A DNA stretch of 64,000 nt from assembly GCF_965224175.1 (NCBI RefSeq), contig NZ_OZ245041.1:4774001-4838000 (forward strand), in the 5' to 3' direction. The DNA is from Kordia sp965224175 (lineage in GTDB: Bacteria > Bacteroidota > Bacteroidia > Flavobacteriales > Flavobacteriaceae). A program made the position numbers and the translations under genes. The notes beneath the pieces were generated by a model, which was not told the DNA's origin, ran no database searches, and saw only the letters and a program-made list of their open reading frames with translations. Below, in pieces: positions 26,772-34,063 of this stretch (position 1 is the stretch's first letter; every line of letters begins with the position of its first letter).

Positions 26772-27632
26772 TTATTGATTTAGCGTTCCAGCATTTACAA
26801 CTGGAGCAGCTTCTTTATCTCCACACAGAATTACTAATAAGTTACTCACCATCGCGGCTTTTCGTTCTTCGTCTAATACCAATAATTCTTTCTTGTTTAA
26901 TTCGTCAAGCGCCATTTCTACCATGCTTACAGCACCTTCTACAATTTTATGTCTAGCAGCAATGATAGCTGTTGCTTGTTGTCTTTTTAACATGGCACTC
27001 GCAATTTCTTGTGCATATGCTAAATATCCAATTCTGGCTTCTAGCACTTCAATTCCAGCAATGGCAAGGCGTTCTTCTAATTCTTTTTCTAAAGCTTCAC
27101 TGACTTCATTTACACTAGAGCGTAAGGTAATATCTTCATCATGACCTTCATCGGCAAAATTATCATATGGATACATGCTTGCTAATTTACGCACAGCCGC
27201 GTCTGTTTGTACACGTACAAAGTGTTCGTAATTATCCACATCAAAAGCAGCTTTGTAAGTGTTGCTTACTTTCCAAACTAAGATGGTACTTATCATGATT
27301 GGGTTTCCAAGTTTGTCATTCACCTTCAAACGTTCGCTGTCAAAATTGCTTGCACGTAAGGAAACTTTCTTCTTGGTATAAAAAGGATTTACCCAGTAAA
27401 AACCATTTTGTTTTATCGTTCCTACATACTTACCAAATAAAAGAAGTACACGAGAATTATTAGGATTTACCATTAAGAAACCAAAAGCAATGACAAGTGC
27501 AATGATAATTCCAGGGATAAAAGCTGGATTTCTTAAACCGATCATTGCTGCAATGCTTCCAAAAAATAAGGCAAGAAACACGAATAGCATTAAATAACCA
27601 TTAGCGGGAACTATAATTTTCTCTTCTTTCAT
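26772..27632 (-). CDS. SPFH/band-7 domain membrane protein
   Basis: 286 residues. Two membrane helices (about 13-33 and 38-55) are followed by an SPFH domain (about 55-250: NNSRVLLLFGKYVGTIKQ, GFYWVNPF, DVDNYEHFVRVQTDAAVRKLA, LAYAQEIASAMLKRQQA). This is the stomatin/flotillin-like fold of membrane scaffold proteins. It heads the minus-strand cluster with the glycine-zipper, DUF1648 and Arc-type genes, so the four likely serve one membrane function under the Arc-type regulator. Confidence 0.9.
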   Translation of the reverse strand: MKEEKIIVPANGYLMLFVFLALFFGSIAAMIGLRNPAFIPGIIIALVIAFGFLMVNPNNSRVLLLFGKYVGTIKQNGFYWVNPFYTKKKVSLRASNFDSERLKVNDKLGNPIMISTILVWKVSNTYKAAFDVDNYEHFVRVQTDAAVRKLASMYPYDNFADEGHDEDITLRSSVNEVSEALEKELEERLAIAGIEVLEARIGYLAYAQEIASAMLKRQQATAIIAARHKIVEGAVSMVEMALDELNKKELLVLDEERKAAMVSNLLVILCGDKEAAPVVNAGTLNQ

Positions 27633-27787
27633 AATGTGATATTTTATATTGATATTAAAATGATATTATAAATATATTAAATTAAATATGTAATTTCCAA
27701 ATAGTTATATGATATTTTTTTGATTGTATTCGTTTAGTAGATAAGAAAACATCAATTATAGTATGGGTTTTAGAAGGAAAAATAAGT

Positions 27788-27804
27788 TTGGCACGCCATT
27801 TGTT
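27788..27804 (+). promoter_or_regulatory. Sigma-54-like -24/-12 promoter
   Basis: TTGGCACGCCATTTGTT matches the sigma-54 consensus TGGCACG-N4-TTGCW at all but one base (TTGT for TTGC), with GG and GT 10 bp apart. It lies in an ORF-free gap and points at a terminator 90 bp downstream. RpoN itself is not encoded in the window. Confidence 0.45.
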
Positions 27805-27813
27805 TGTATAGAA

Positions 27814-27922
27814 GTGTAACACTGCAAAGACATTTAGCAAAGCTGGTTACTTTCTAAATAGAGTAGTTTACATTTTTTGGTTGGTTAGTTTTAAAAAAGC
27901 ATCTTACGAGATGCTTTTTTTA
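27814..27922 (+). ncRNA. Candidate small RNA between sigma-54-like promoter and terminator
   Basis: About 109 nt from the expected start to the end of a strong hairpin-T-run. No ORF of useful size. Inner pairing is possible (GTAAC near 27816 with GTTAC near 27846). The pre-terminator segment TTGGTTGGTTAGTTTTAAA resembles TTGGTTAGGTTGTTTTAAA at about 37948. The terminator is also positioned to serve the opposite-strand AlkB gene, so a transcript is not proven. Confidence 0.35.
27893..27922. terminator. Bidirectional terminator
   Basis: AAAAAAGCATCT-TACG-AGATGCTTTTTT forms a hairpin with T-runs on both strands. It overlaps the AlkB stop at 27920 by 3 bp. Confidence 0.85.
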
Positions 27923-28522
27923 TGCGATAATGCGAAATGTAATGTTGATACGGCCTTGAATTTGTTTTGCAGTTTTTGGAATTTGATGTAACCAATGGTG
28001 TTGCGTTTCACCTTTCATCACTAATAAACTTCCATGTTGGAGTAGGAGTTTGTGTTTTAATGTCTTATTTGTACGATGCTTTAAGTGAAAAAAACGTTCT
28101 TGGCCAAAACTCAGTGAGGCGATGAGAGGATTTTTACCTAATTCTTTTTCATTATCGGCGTGCCAACCATTGCTGTCTTTTCCATCTCTATAATAATTTA
28201 GTAATAATGTCGTGAAATCTGTATTACAGGTTTGGTCTACAAGATTTTTCAAATCGTTTAAAGTTACTGTTAATGGATGCGGAATCATTTCTATATTGGA
28301 GTAACTGTATGATTTCTGATTGGTTCCATACAAAGCAGTTAATCGTGGTTGTGCATATACTTTTCCAAAAACTTTGATATCATCTTGTTGCCAAGGTGTT
28401 TCGTTTAGTAAAGTTTCAAAAATAGTTGTAGCTTCTTCCTGTGCTATAAAGTTTGGGTAATATGTAATATCTGCGTCTGGTAAATGCAGTGAAAATCCTT
28501 GTATTTCTTGATTATTCTGCAC
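27920..28522 (-). CDS. AlkB family 2-oxoglutarate/Fe(II) dioxygenase (DNA alkylation repair)
   Basis: 200 residues. Iron ligands His121 and Asp123 in NGWHADNE and the distal His of HHWLHQIPK (176-180), with the oxoglutarate Arg191 and Arg197 (GRINITFR), are all present. PRLTALYG and LLLNYYRDGKDS fit the AlkBH2/3-like branch. It removes methyl lesions from DNA by oxidation. The first 11 bp overlap the end of the upstream TPR-like gene, so they are coupled. The terminator at 27893 follows at once. Confidence 0.93.
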   Translation of the reverse strand: MQNNQEIQGFSLHLPDADITYYPNFIAQEEATTIFETLLNETPWQQDDIKVFGKVYAQPRLTALYGTNQKSYSYSNIEMIPHPLTVTLNDLKNLVDQTCNTDFTTLLLNYYRDGKDSNGWHADNEKELGKNPLIASLSFGQERFFHLKHRTNKTLKHKLLLQHGSLLVMKGETQHHWLHQIPKTAKQIQGRINITFRIIA

Positions 28523-29702
28523 TTTTGAAAATATTTTTATACGCTTCAGAGTTTATAAAAGTTTGAAATTCTGAAATTTGAAACGTAAGATTTTCTTCGC
28601 TCATGGAAAGACGTTCTTTGATTTTAGTTACTAAAACTAATGCTTCATCGGTTTTGTTTTGTGTCAGCAAGGTATAGAGTTTGTAGATGTAACCATCATG
28701 AAATTCTGGAGATTGTGTAATTAATCGATCAAAGAATGGTATTGCTTTGTCATAGTCTGATTGCAAATTATACAGTAAACCTCTGTACACATCAAAGATA
28801 GCATCTTCACCAACATATTTTTTTAATTCATTAATGGCTTTATTTAGTTTGTCTATGTCAGCTAGAAAAATAGTTTCTAGTAAATTTAAATATACATGTA
28901 ATCGTTCATCATCAGGCTTTTCTTTTTTGATGTTTTTAATGATTTCTATAAATCGATCAGCATCAAAATCTGCAGCAGAAGCTAGTACATATTGATTGTG
29001 AAGTGGATTTCTTTTTTCTACAGGAATAGAAACTAATAAGTTATATGCTTCTTCATAACTTCCAGACTGTATATAGGAGTTTACTTGTTGATATGTTTTT
29101 AATTCAGAAATGAATTGTTGACTTTGATTGATTGATTCATAATACATTTCCGAAATCATTTCTGAGAATACTATACCTGAATAAAAATTATACATGTTTG
29201 TTACTACAATTGTATCTTCTTTGATGCCAAGCGTAAAATCCATAAAATTTATAAAATCAGAACGATACAACCTAAAAACAATATGTGGAACGCCATCTTT
29301 TTTGTAAAATTTGGTGAATTTAAAATCACTTGGATACGTCAATTGAGCACTTATAGAACCGCCCAATTTTAAGTATGGTTGTAAAAACGCTATGGCTGTT
29401 CGTTTGTTATAGCTTTCTGCCAATTCGCGTGCAGAAAAATTAAAAAAAGAAGCAACATCTATACTTTTATCAAATATTTTTGGGTTTTCTGTATGAATAG
29501 ATGCTTCAAGCTTTTTGGCAAATTCAATATATTTTTCATCTGAAAATTGATCATAAAATTTAGTAGTTTCAGCTACTTTTTGAGATGTTTTATACTCTTT
29601 TCCAAAGTAAACAACTGCAAGTAACACAATTCCAATACCAATTATTAGAGCTATTTTTTTCCAAAACTGATTGTTACTTTGTTCGGTAAGATCGTTCATC
29701 AA
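28512..29702 (-). CDS. Membrane-anchored TPR-like protein of unknown function
   Basis: 396 residues. One N-terminal membrane helix (about 16-33, IALIIGIGIVLLAVVYFG), then an exposed part. Residues about 45-200 form a mixed domain I do not know; 205-396 are helical repeats of TPR type (YDKAIPFFDRLITQSPEFHDG). No catalytic motif. It is the upstream partner of the AlkB gene. The diverging VanX-type gene starts 24 bp away on the plus strand, leaving little promoter space. Confidence 0.65.
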   Translation of the reverse strand: MMNDLTEQSNNQFWKKIALIIGIGIVLLAVVYFGKEYKTSQKVAETTKFYDQFSDEKYIEFAKKLEASIHTENPKIFDKSIDVASFFNFSARELAESYNKRTAIAFLQPYLKLGGSISAQLTYPSDFKFTKFYKKDGVPHIVFRLYRSDFINFMDFTLGIKEDTIVVTNMYNFYSGIVFSEMISEMYYESINQSQQFISELKTYQQVNSYIQSGSYEEAYNLLVSIPVEKRNPLHNQYVLASAADFDADRFIEIIKNIKKEKPDDERLHVYLNLLETIFLADIDKLNKAINELKKYVGEDAIFDVYRGLLYNLQSDYDKAIPFFDRLITQSPEFHDGYIYKLYTLLTQNKTDEALVLVTKIKERLSMSEENLTFQISEFQTFINSEAYKNIFKSAE

Positions 29703-29725
29703 GTTTTAATGTGTATGTTTGTATT

Positions 29726-30403
29726 ATGATGTTAAAGTCAATAAATATACTATTAATTCTTGTAAGTCTACTTACAATTCAGTCATCTTCACAATTACCA
29801 AAAGGTTTTGTATATGTAACCGATTATATTCCGGATATCACTATAGAATTGCGATATTTTTGTTCTGATAATTTTGTGGGAACACATATTGACGGATATG
29901 AAGCTGAAAAATGTATTTTGTCTTTACCAGCTACTTCAGCGTTACAAAAAGTACAAGCCGAATTGAAAAAGCAAAACTTAGGGATCAAAGTATTTGACGC
30001 ATACAGACCGCAACGTGCTGTTGATCATTTTCGTCGTTGGGCAAGAAATTTAAGTGATACATTGATGAAACAAGAATATTACCCAAATGTGGCCAAAAAA
30101 GATTTATTCCGATTGGAATATATTGCAACAAAATCACGTCACAGCAGCGGAAGTACCGTAGATATTACACTTATCAATTTAGACACAAAAAAAGAATTAG
30201 ATATGGGAAGCTCTTATGATTTCTTTGGGGAAATTTCATGGGTTGCATATCAAAAGTTAACAAAAACTCAGTTACAAAACAGAAAATTATTGCAAGAGGT
30301 AATGCTAAAAAATGGTTTTAGAAATTATCCTCAAGAATGGTGGCACTTTACTTTGCGTGGCGAACCGTATAGGAATCAGTACTTTGATTTTCCAGTAGAA
30401 TAA
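29726..30403 (+). CDS. VanX-type D-alanyl-D-alanine dipeptidase, M15D
   Basis: 225 residues from the ATG at 29726; a GTG at 29711 would only add five residues ahead of the signal peptide. The exported N-terminus is followed by the peptidase: YVTDYIPDITIELRY, FDAYRPQRAVDHF, zinc motif SRHSSGSTVDIT, and EWWHF near the end with catalytic Glu and zinc His. Relatives hydrolyse D-Ala-D-Ala. In organisms without vancomycin resistance they serve in recycling, which I infer here because vanH and vanA are absent. Confidence 0.9.
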   Translation: MMLKSINILLILVSLLTIQSSSQLPKGFVYVTDYIPDITIELRYFCSDNFVGTHIDGYEAEKCILSLPATSALQKVQAELKKQNLGIKVFDAYRPQRAVDHFRRWARNLSDTLMKQEYYPNVAKKDLFRLEYIATKSRHSSGSTVDITLINLDTKKELDMGSSYDFFGEISWVAYQKLTKTQLQNRKLLQEVMLKNGFRNYPQEWWHFTLRGEPYRNQYFDFPVE

Positions 30404-30431
30404 TCTTTCATTTCTAACTATTTAATTACAA

Positions 30432-30448
30432 GTACGGTATAACCGTAC
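30432..30448. other. Perfect 7-bp hairpin ahead of the precursor genes
   Basis: GTACGGT-ATA-ACCGTAC lies 29 bp after the dipeptidase stop, with no T-run. It may be an operator or mRNA 3' structure. Confidence 0.4.
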
Positions 30449-30585
30449 AAACTCTTTATGTAAAATTACTAGTTTTAATTTGCTATGTATCAACAAAGTT
30501 TGGAAACTTAAATTTTCAAGCACTACATCATGTTAGATTTTAGCTTAAAAAGAACTTTTACCATTATTAATTTAAATTTTACACC

Positions 30586-30750
30586 ATGAAAAAAAACAGA
30601 TTAACAACATTGAACTTCGCTAAACAAACAATTTCAAAATTAGATGCTAAAGAAGCAAAAGGATTAGTTGGTGGAGCTACACAAAGTAATAATCAAATGA
30701 CTGGTTGCCATACAAATTGCACGGCAGGTACATCTACAAGACATTTTTAG
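30586..30750 (+). CDS. Lanthipeptide-type RiPP precursor peptide 1, 54 residues
   Basis: Missed by longer-ORF filters. The leader MKKNRLTTLNFAKQTISKL matches the Bacteroidota class I lanthipeptide/natural-product precursor leader (KKxxLxxLxxxKxxIxxL), with a double-glycine at 29-30 (GLVGG). The 24-residue core has Cys41 and Cys45 and Thr/Ser at 32, 34, 39, 43, 46, 49, 50 and 51, suited to lanthionine rings. A terminator follows at 30770. No LanB, LanC, LanM, protease or transporter lies in the window, so the maturation enzymes would be encoded elsewhere. Class assignment is by motif alone. Confidence 0.75.
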   Translation: MKKNRLTTLNFAKQTISKLDAKEAKGLVGGATQSNNQMTGCHTNCTAGTSTRHF

Positions 30751-30769
30751 TATATTTTTTATACTGTTT

Positions 30770-30794
30770 AAGCGGGCTTTGGCTCGCTTTTTTT
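30770..30794 (+). terminator. Terminator of precursor 1
   Basis: AGCGGGC-TTTG-GCTCGCT stem with a T-run. It belongs to the same family as the terminators at 31135 and 32994. Confidence 0.85.
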
Positions 30795-30887
30795 GTTCTT
30801 ATGATTCATAAATAATAAGTAGATAAACTTTCTTTTTGAAGGGAATCTCTATAATTTCAATGAAGAATTAACCAAAATTATGTTGTC

Positions 30888-31127
30888 ATGAAAAAAAAGA
30901 ATTTAAAGTATTTAGAACTTAACAAGAAATCTATTTCAAATCTTGGAAATCCAAAAGGAGGAATGGTGCCACCGCCACCGCCAACACTTTACAAAACATG
31001 TCAAGGACCTCCAGGGCATGCCGTATGTCCAGCTGATACCAGAGATGTCAGAGCTTGTGTAACGAGTCCTTTGATAGATTGTACAGTCACTGTTGTAGGT
31101 TGTGAAACACTTGCAAGATTTTGTTAA
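30888..31127 (+). CDS. Lanthipeptide-type RiPP precursor peptide 2, 79 residues
   Basis: The leader MKKKNLKYLELNKKSISNL is a close match to the family motif, with double-glycine at 24-25 (NPKGG). The 54-residue core starts MVPPPPP, a polyproline run unusual for lanthipeptides, and then holds six Cys (38, 47, 57, 65, 72, 79, the last residue) with Thr/Ser at 33, 37, 51, 59, 60, 66, 68 and 74. No membrane segment. The start is fixed by the leader motif. It has its own terminator at 31135. Confidence 0.78.
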   Translation: MKKKNLKYLELNKKSISNLGNPKGGMVPPPPPTLYKTCQGPPGHAVCPADTRDVRACVTSPLIDCTVTVVGCETLARFC

Positions 31128-31134
31128 GAATTAA

Positions 31135-31160
31135 AAGCGAACTTCGGTTCGCTTTCTTTG
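31135..31160 (+). terminator. Terminator of precursor 2
   Basis: AGCGAAC-TTCG-GTTCGCT stem with a weaker T-tract (TTTCTTT). Confidence 0.8.
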
Positions 31161-31230
31161 ATTACTAGGTTGAATTTGATTTTCATAGTTAGTAAAAAAC
31201 TGTTTTTTTCAAATTGAGCACAACGTTTTG

Positions 31231-31851
31231 CTAACTTTTAGTACTTTTTATCTCTATATTTATTTCCTTTTGAAATAAGAATTTGGATTTGATTCTACTT
31301 AAAGTTTCTTGTGATATGTTGATGTAAGATGCTACAACTTTATTGGGTAGACGTTTTACAATATTTGGATTCACTTCAAATAGCTGTTCATAGCGTTCTA
31401 ATGCATTTAGAGTAGTAAATGAAATTAATCTTTTAGAATTATTGACATATGCTTTTTCTAAATACGCATTGTAAAAATCTTTCCATGAAGGAATTCTTTT
31501 TATGAGATATCTAAAATCTTCATGAGTAATGTATAAGAGCTCGCTATTTTCAATTACTTGAATAGATTCTTGAGCAGGCTGATTTGTGATGAAGCTCACT
31601 AATTCTGTTGCAAATTGATTTTCAAATGCAATATAGCGTGTAATATCTTTCCCTTCTTCATCAATATAAAACAGTCTTAAACAACCTTTTTTTACAAAAT
31701 AACTAACTTGACTATTTTTTCCACAAGGAAGTAAAATTTGATTTTTCTTTTTCTTTACTGTTTTAAAATGTGATAAAACGATTTTTAAATCTTCATCATC
31801 AATCGTAATATTTTTTCTAATATAATTTGTTAGTTCTTTATAATCTTCCAT
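31231..31851 (-). CDS. Crp/Fnr family transcriptional regulator
   Basis: 206 residues: a cyclic-nucleotide-type beta-roll (about 25-125, ILLPCGKNSQVSYFVKKGCLRLFYIDEEGKDI is its core), a dimer helix, and a winged-helix DNA-binding domain (about 150-206, KVVASYINISQETLSRIKSK). No Fe-S Cys cluster, so it is not a classical FNR. The ATG follows the ribB stop with no gap, so the two genes are coupled. A TTGAC-N4-GTCAA palindrome upstream of ribB (32573) suggests that it regulates its own operon. Confidence 0.92.
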   Translation of the reverse strand: MEDYKELTNYIRKNITIDDEDLKIVLSHFKTVKKKKNQILLPCGKNSQVSYFVKKGCLRLFYIDEEGKDITRYIAFENQFATELVSFITNQPAQESIQVIENSELLYITHEDFRYLIKRIPSWKDFYNAYLEKAYVNNSKRLISFTTLNALERYEQLFEVNPNIVKRLPNKVVASYINISQETLSRIKSKFLFQKEINIEIKSTKS

Positions 31852-32514
31852 CTATTTATAGTCTCTTACTAATGTACGATATTGAATGATATCTTGAATT
31901 GATAATACAATCAAATTATGCTTTTTTGCAAATTGTACAATTGAATCATTTTTCGCCATTGTCCCATCATCATCCATCAATTCACATAAAACAGCTTCTG
32001 GCTTGAGTCCAGCCAATCTCATTAAATCGACACTTCCTTCTGTATGTCCTTTTCTTGCGAGTACACCATTATCATTTGCTCTTAAAGGAAAAATATGTCC
32101 AGGTCTAGCTAAATCACTACTTTTTGCATTTTCATTACAAGCAGCTTGAATGGTTTGTAACCTATCTTTAGCAGAAACTCCAGTTGTAACGCCTTCTTTG
32201 GCTTCTATTGAAATAGTGAAAGGTGTTTGAAAGTTACTTGTATTTTCCTTTACCATATATGAAAGATTAAGAAAATTCGCTTTCTCATTTGTCATGCATA
32301 AACAAATGATTCCGCTACATTTTCTGATCATCAATGCCATTTGATTCAAAGTCATATTTTGAGCAGAGAATATTAAATCACCTTCATTTTCTCTATCTTC
32401 ATCATCAACTAAGATAACTCCATTTCCGTTTTGAAGGTTTATTAGTGCTTTTTCTAAACGTTCTTGACTGTTGTTCCCAAATACTTTTAAATTATCTAAT
32501 TCCGCAATTACCAT
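31852..32514 (-). CDS. ribB: 3,4-dihydroxy-2-butanone 4-phosphate synthase
   Basis: 220 residues, the RibB half only; many Bacteroidota use a RibBA fusion near 400 residues. Active-site motifs are present: DDEDRENEGDLIFSA, SAKDRLQTI, RPGHIFPLRAND, GHTEGSVDLMRLAG and ELMDDDGTMA. It makes the four-carbon unit of riboflavin from ribulose 5-phosphate. I see no FMN riboswitch upstream. Coupling to a Crp/Fnr gene is unusual and suggests a second, condition-specific copy. The neighbouring RiPP precursors could need flavin, but that is only inference. Confidence 0.93.
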   Translation of the reverse strand: MVIAELDNLKVFGNNSQERLEKALINLQNGNGVILVDDEDRENEGDLIFSAQNMTLNQMALMIRKCSGIICLCMTNEKANFLNLSYMVKENTSNFQTPFTISIEAKEGVTTGVSAKDRLQTIQAACNENAKSSDLARPGHIFPLRANDNGVLARKGHTEGSVDLMRLAGLKPEAVLCELMDDDGTMAKNDSIVQFAKKHNLIVLSIQDIIQYRTLVRDYK

Positions 32515-32572
32515 TTTAATTATTATTAAGTTTTAACAATTTCAAAACTAATACTGTTTCTAGTCAAATTGT

Positions 32573-32586
32573 TTGACCTAAGTCAA
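32573..32586. promoter_or_regulatory. FNR/CRP-like palindrome upstream of ribB-crp
   Basis: TTGAC-CTAA-GTCAA is a perfect 14-bp dyad, close to the FNR box TTGAT-N4-ATCAA. An overlapping dyad GTCAAA-TTG-TTTGAC (32563-32577) adjoins it. A minus-strand -7-like element TAGTTTTG (32543-32550) lies about 23 bp nearer to ribB. If it is used, the dyad centre falls near -41. Confidence 0.55.
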
Positions 32587-32711
32587 TAAATTAATCCATT
32601 TGGTAAGTTGTTATTTCTCTAAAATCAAACCTTAAATTTTATTTTTTAAAAATATTGGGTAATGAATTTTAAAAACACACCCAAGTAGATATAACTACAA
32701 AACCGAAAGGC

Positions 32712-32915
32712 ATGAAAAAACGAAATTTTAAGAGTTTAGCACTCAATAAAAAAATGATTGTAGTTATGGGAGCTCGTGTAAAAGGAGGAAGACCAACGTT
32801 TTCAGAAGTTGTAAAATGTAAGTTTAATCCTGTAAGCGATCCTTTAAAGCCAATTCCAGATGATACTAACGGAAGTTGTCATCCTTGTCCAACTATTTAT
32901 TCTTGTACTTGCTAA
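32712..32915 (+). CDS. Lanthipeptide-type RiPP precursor peptide 3, 67 residues
   Basis: The leader MKKRNFKSLALNKKMIVVM shares the KKxNxKxLxLNKKxI pattern of precursor 2, with double-glycine at 25-26 (RVKGG). The 41-residue core has Cys36, 56, 59, 65 and 67 and many Thr/Ser, and its end (SCHPCP, then YSCTC) is dense in potential ring donors. It lies 1.6 kb after precursor 2, across the divergent ribB-crp operon. A terminator is at 32994. Confidence 0.75.
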   Translation: MKKRNFKSLALNKKMIVVMGARVKGGRPTFSEVVKCKFNPVSDPLKPIPDDTNGSCHPCPTIYSCTC

Positions 32916-32993
32916 CACATATATCAACTTAAAATGAACAAACAGTTATATACATTCTAATTACGAGGGGTTTTTAGAATAGTATTGTTGTGG

Positions 32994-33020
32994 AAAGCGA
33001 ACTTCGGTTCGCTTTTTTTT
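32994..33020 (+). terminator. Terminator of precursor 3
   Basis: AGCGAAC-TTCG-GTTCGCT stem, identical to that after precursor 2, with an 8-T run. Confidence 0.9.
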
Positions 33021-33088
33021 GTGTTTAACTCAACTTTTAATTTTAATATAAGTTACAGATGTTTATGAACGAATCACTTACAAATATT

Positions 33089-33976
33089 TTAAGCGTTAAA
33101 TTTCAAAAAGCGTCTTTCTTCACGAGCAAGCAGACTTCCATATTTATTTGGTAGATCTATCGAAAAAGAAAGTTTTTCTTTCGTTTTAGGATGCGTGAAT
33201 TGAATGGAAGTTGCACACAAAAACAATCCTTTTTTATAATTTTCTTCCTTTTTTCCATACAATTGATCACCAATAATCGGATGATTTATACTGGCTAGAT
33301 GAACTCTTAATTGGTGAGTTCGCCCAGTTTTAGGCGTTAATTTTACCAGAGAAAGATATTCGTTTAGTAAGGAAGAAACAGTTTGCTCAGTTTTATAATG
33401 TGTAAAAGCTTCTTTTTCAGCTACAACTGAATTGATATTTCCTTCAGTATCGGTTTTTCCAATAACAATGGCTTGATAGGTTTTAGAAATTTGTTGTTCT
33501 TCAAATTGTCGGTACAAGTCTATTTGGGCATTTTTGGTTTTCGCAATGATTAAAATTCCCGATGTAGGATTGTCCAAGCGATGTACTGGTTTCGCAAAAG
33601 ACAAGGCGTCAATAGCTACAGAAGGTTTTAAATTATGTGGTAATGCGTTTTCAATCGTTTTAAAGTAATTTCCATTTGTGGGAAATCCAGCAGGTTTATT
33701 GATGATTGCAATATCTTCATCTTCAAAAATAACGGGAATTGTAAGTTTAAAAACTTTCTTTACGATGGTTTCTTCTGCATAAATTTTAATGACATCATTT
33801 TCTGAAACAAAAGTTGCTGTGGAAGCTACTTTTTCATTGATAAAAATTAGTTTTTTTTTAAGTGCTTTTTTGAGTGAACTTTTAGTCGTAATACTTACAA
33901 AATTAGAAACGTCATATTCCTGAATACGAACAGGTAAATTGAGTGTTGAGACCATATGTGTTTCTAGAAGTTTCAT
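33089..33976 (-). CDS. RluA family pseudouridine synthase
   Basis: 295 residues from the ATG at 33976 (MKLLETHMVSTL); the upstream reading to 34024 adds atypical sequence. Motifs: RIQEYDVSNF-type S4-like N-terminus, INKPAGFPTNG, the catalytic VHRLDNPTSGILI Asp, and TGRTHQLRVHLA and HPIIGDQLYG. It isomerises uridines in rRNA or tRNA; the exact target cannot be told. A TACTTTTG -7-like element ends just before the chosen start. Confidence 0.92.
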   Translation of the reverse strand: MKLLETHMVSTLNLPVRIQEYDVSNFVSITTKSSLKKALKKKLIFINEKVASTATFVSENDVIKIYAEETIVKKVFKLTIPVIFEDEDIAIINKPAGFPTNGNYFKTIENALPHNLKPSVAIDALSFAKPVHRLDNPTSGILIIAKTKNAQIDLYRQFEEQQISKTYQAIVIGKTDTEGNINSVVAEKEAFTHYKTEQTVSSLLNEYLSLVKLTPKTGRTHQLRVHLASINHPIIGDQLYGKKEENYKKGLFLCATSIQFTHPKTKEKLSFSIDLPNKYGSLLAREERRFLKFNA

Positions 33977-34063
33977 CTTTGCAAAAGTAACCAAATCATA
34001 CAAACAAAAACACGAACCTAACAATTGTTAAATTCGTGTTGTTATTATACGTAAACTATATGT

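Noticed and set aside
26553..26783. Plus-strand 76-residue Pro/Val-rich ORF
   Set aside because: It is the antisense of the glycine-zipper gene, whose start abuts the SPFH stop.
29726..30403. Vancomycin resistance locus
   Set aside because: Only the VanX-type dipeptidase is present; vanH, vanA and vanRS-like genes are not, so peptidoglycan recycling is more likely.
32515..32711. FMN riboswitch upstream of ribB
   Set aside because: The conserved FMN-element stems and core are not present; only the palindromes and AT-rich sequence are seen.
30404..33088. A complete lanthipeptide biosynthetic cluster
   Set aside because: No dehydratase, cyclase, protease or ABC transporter is encoded in or near the precursor region.
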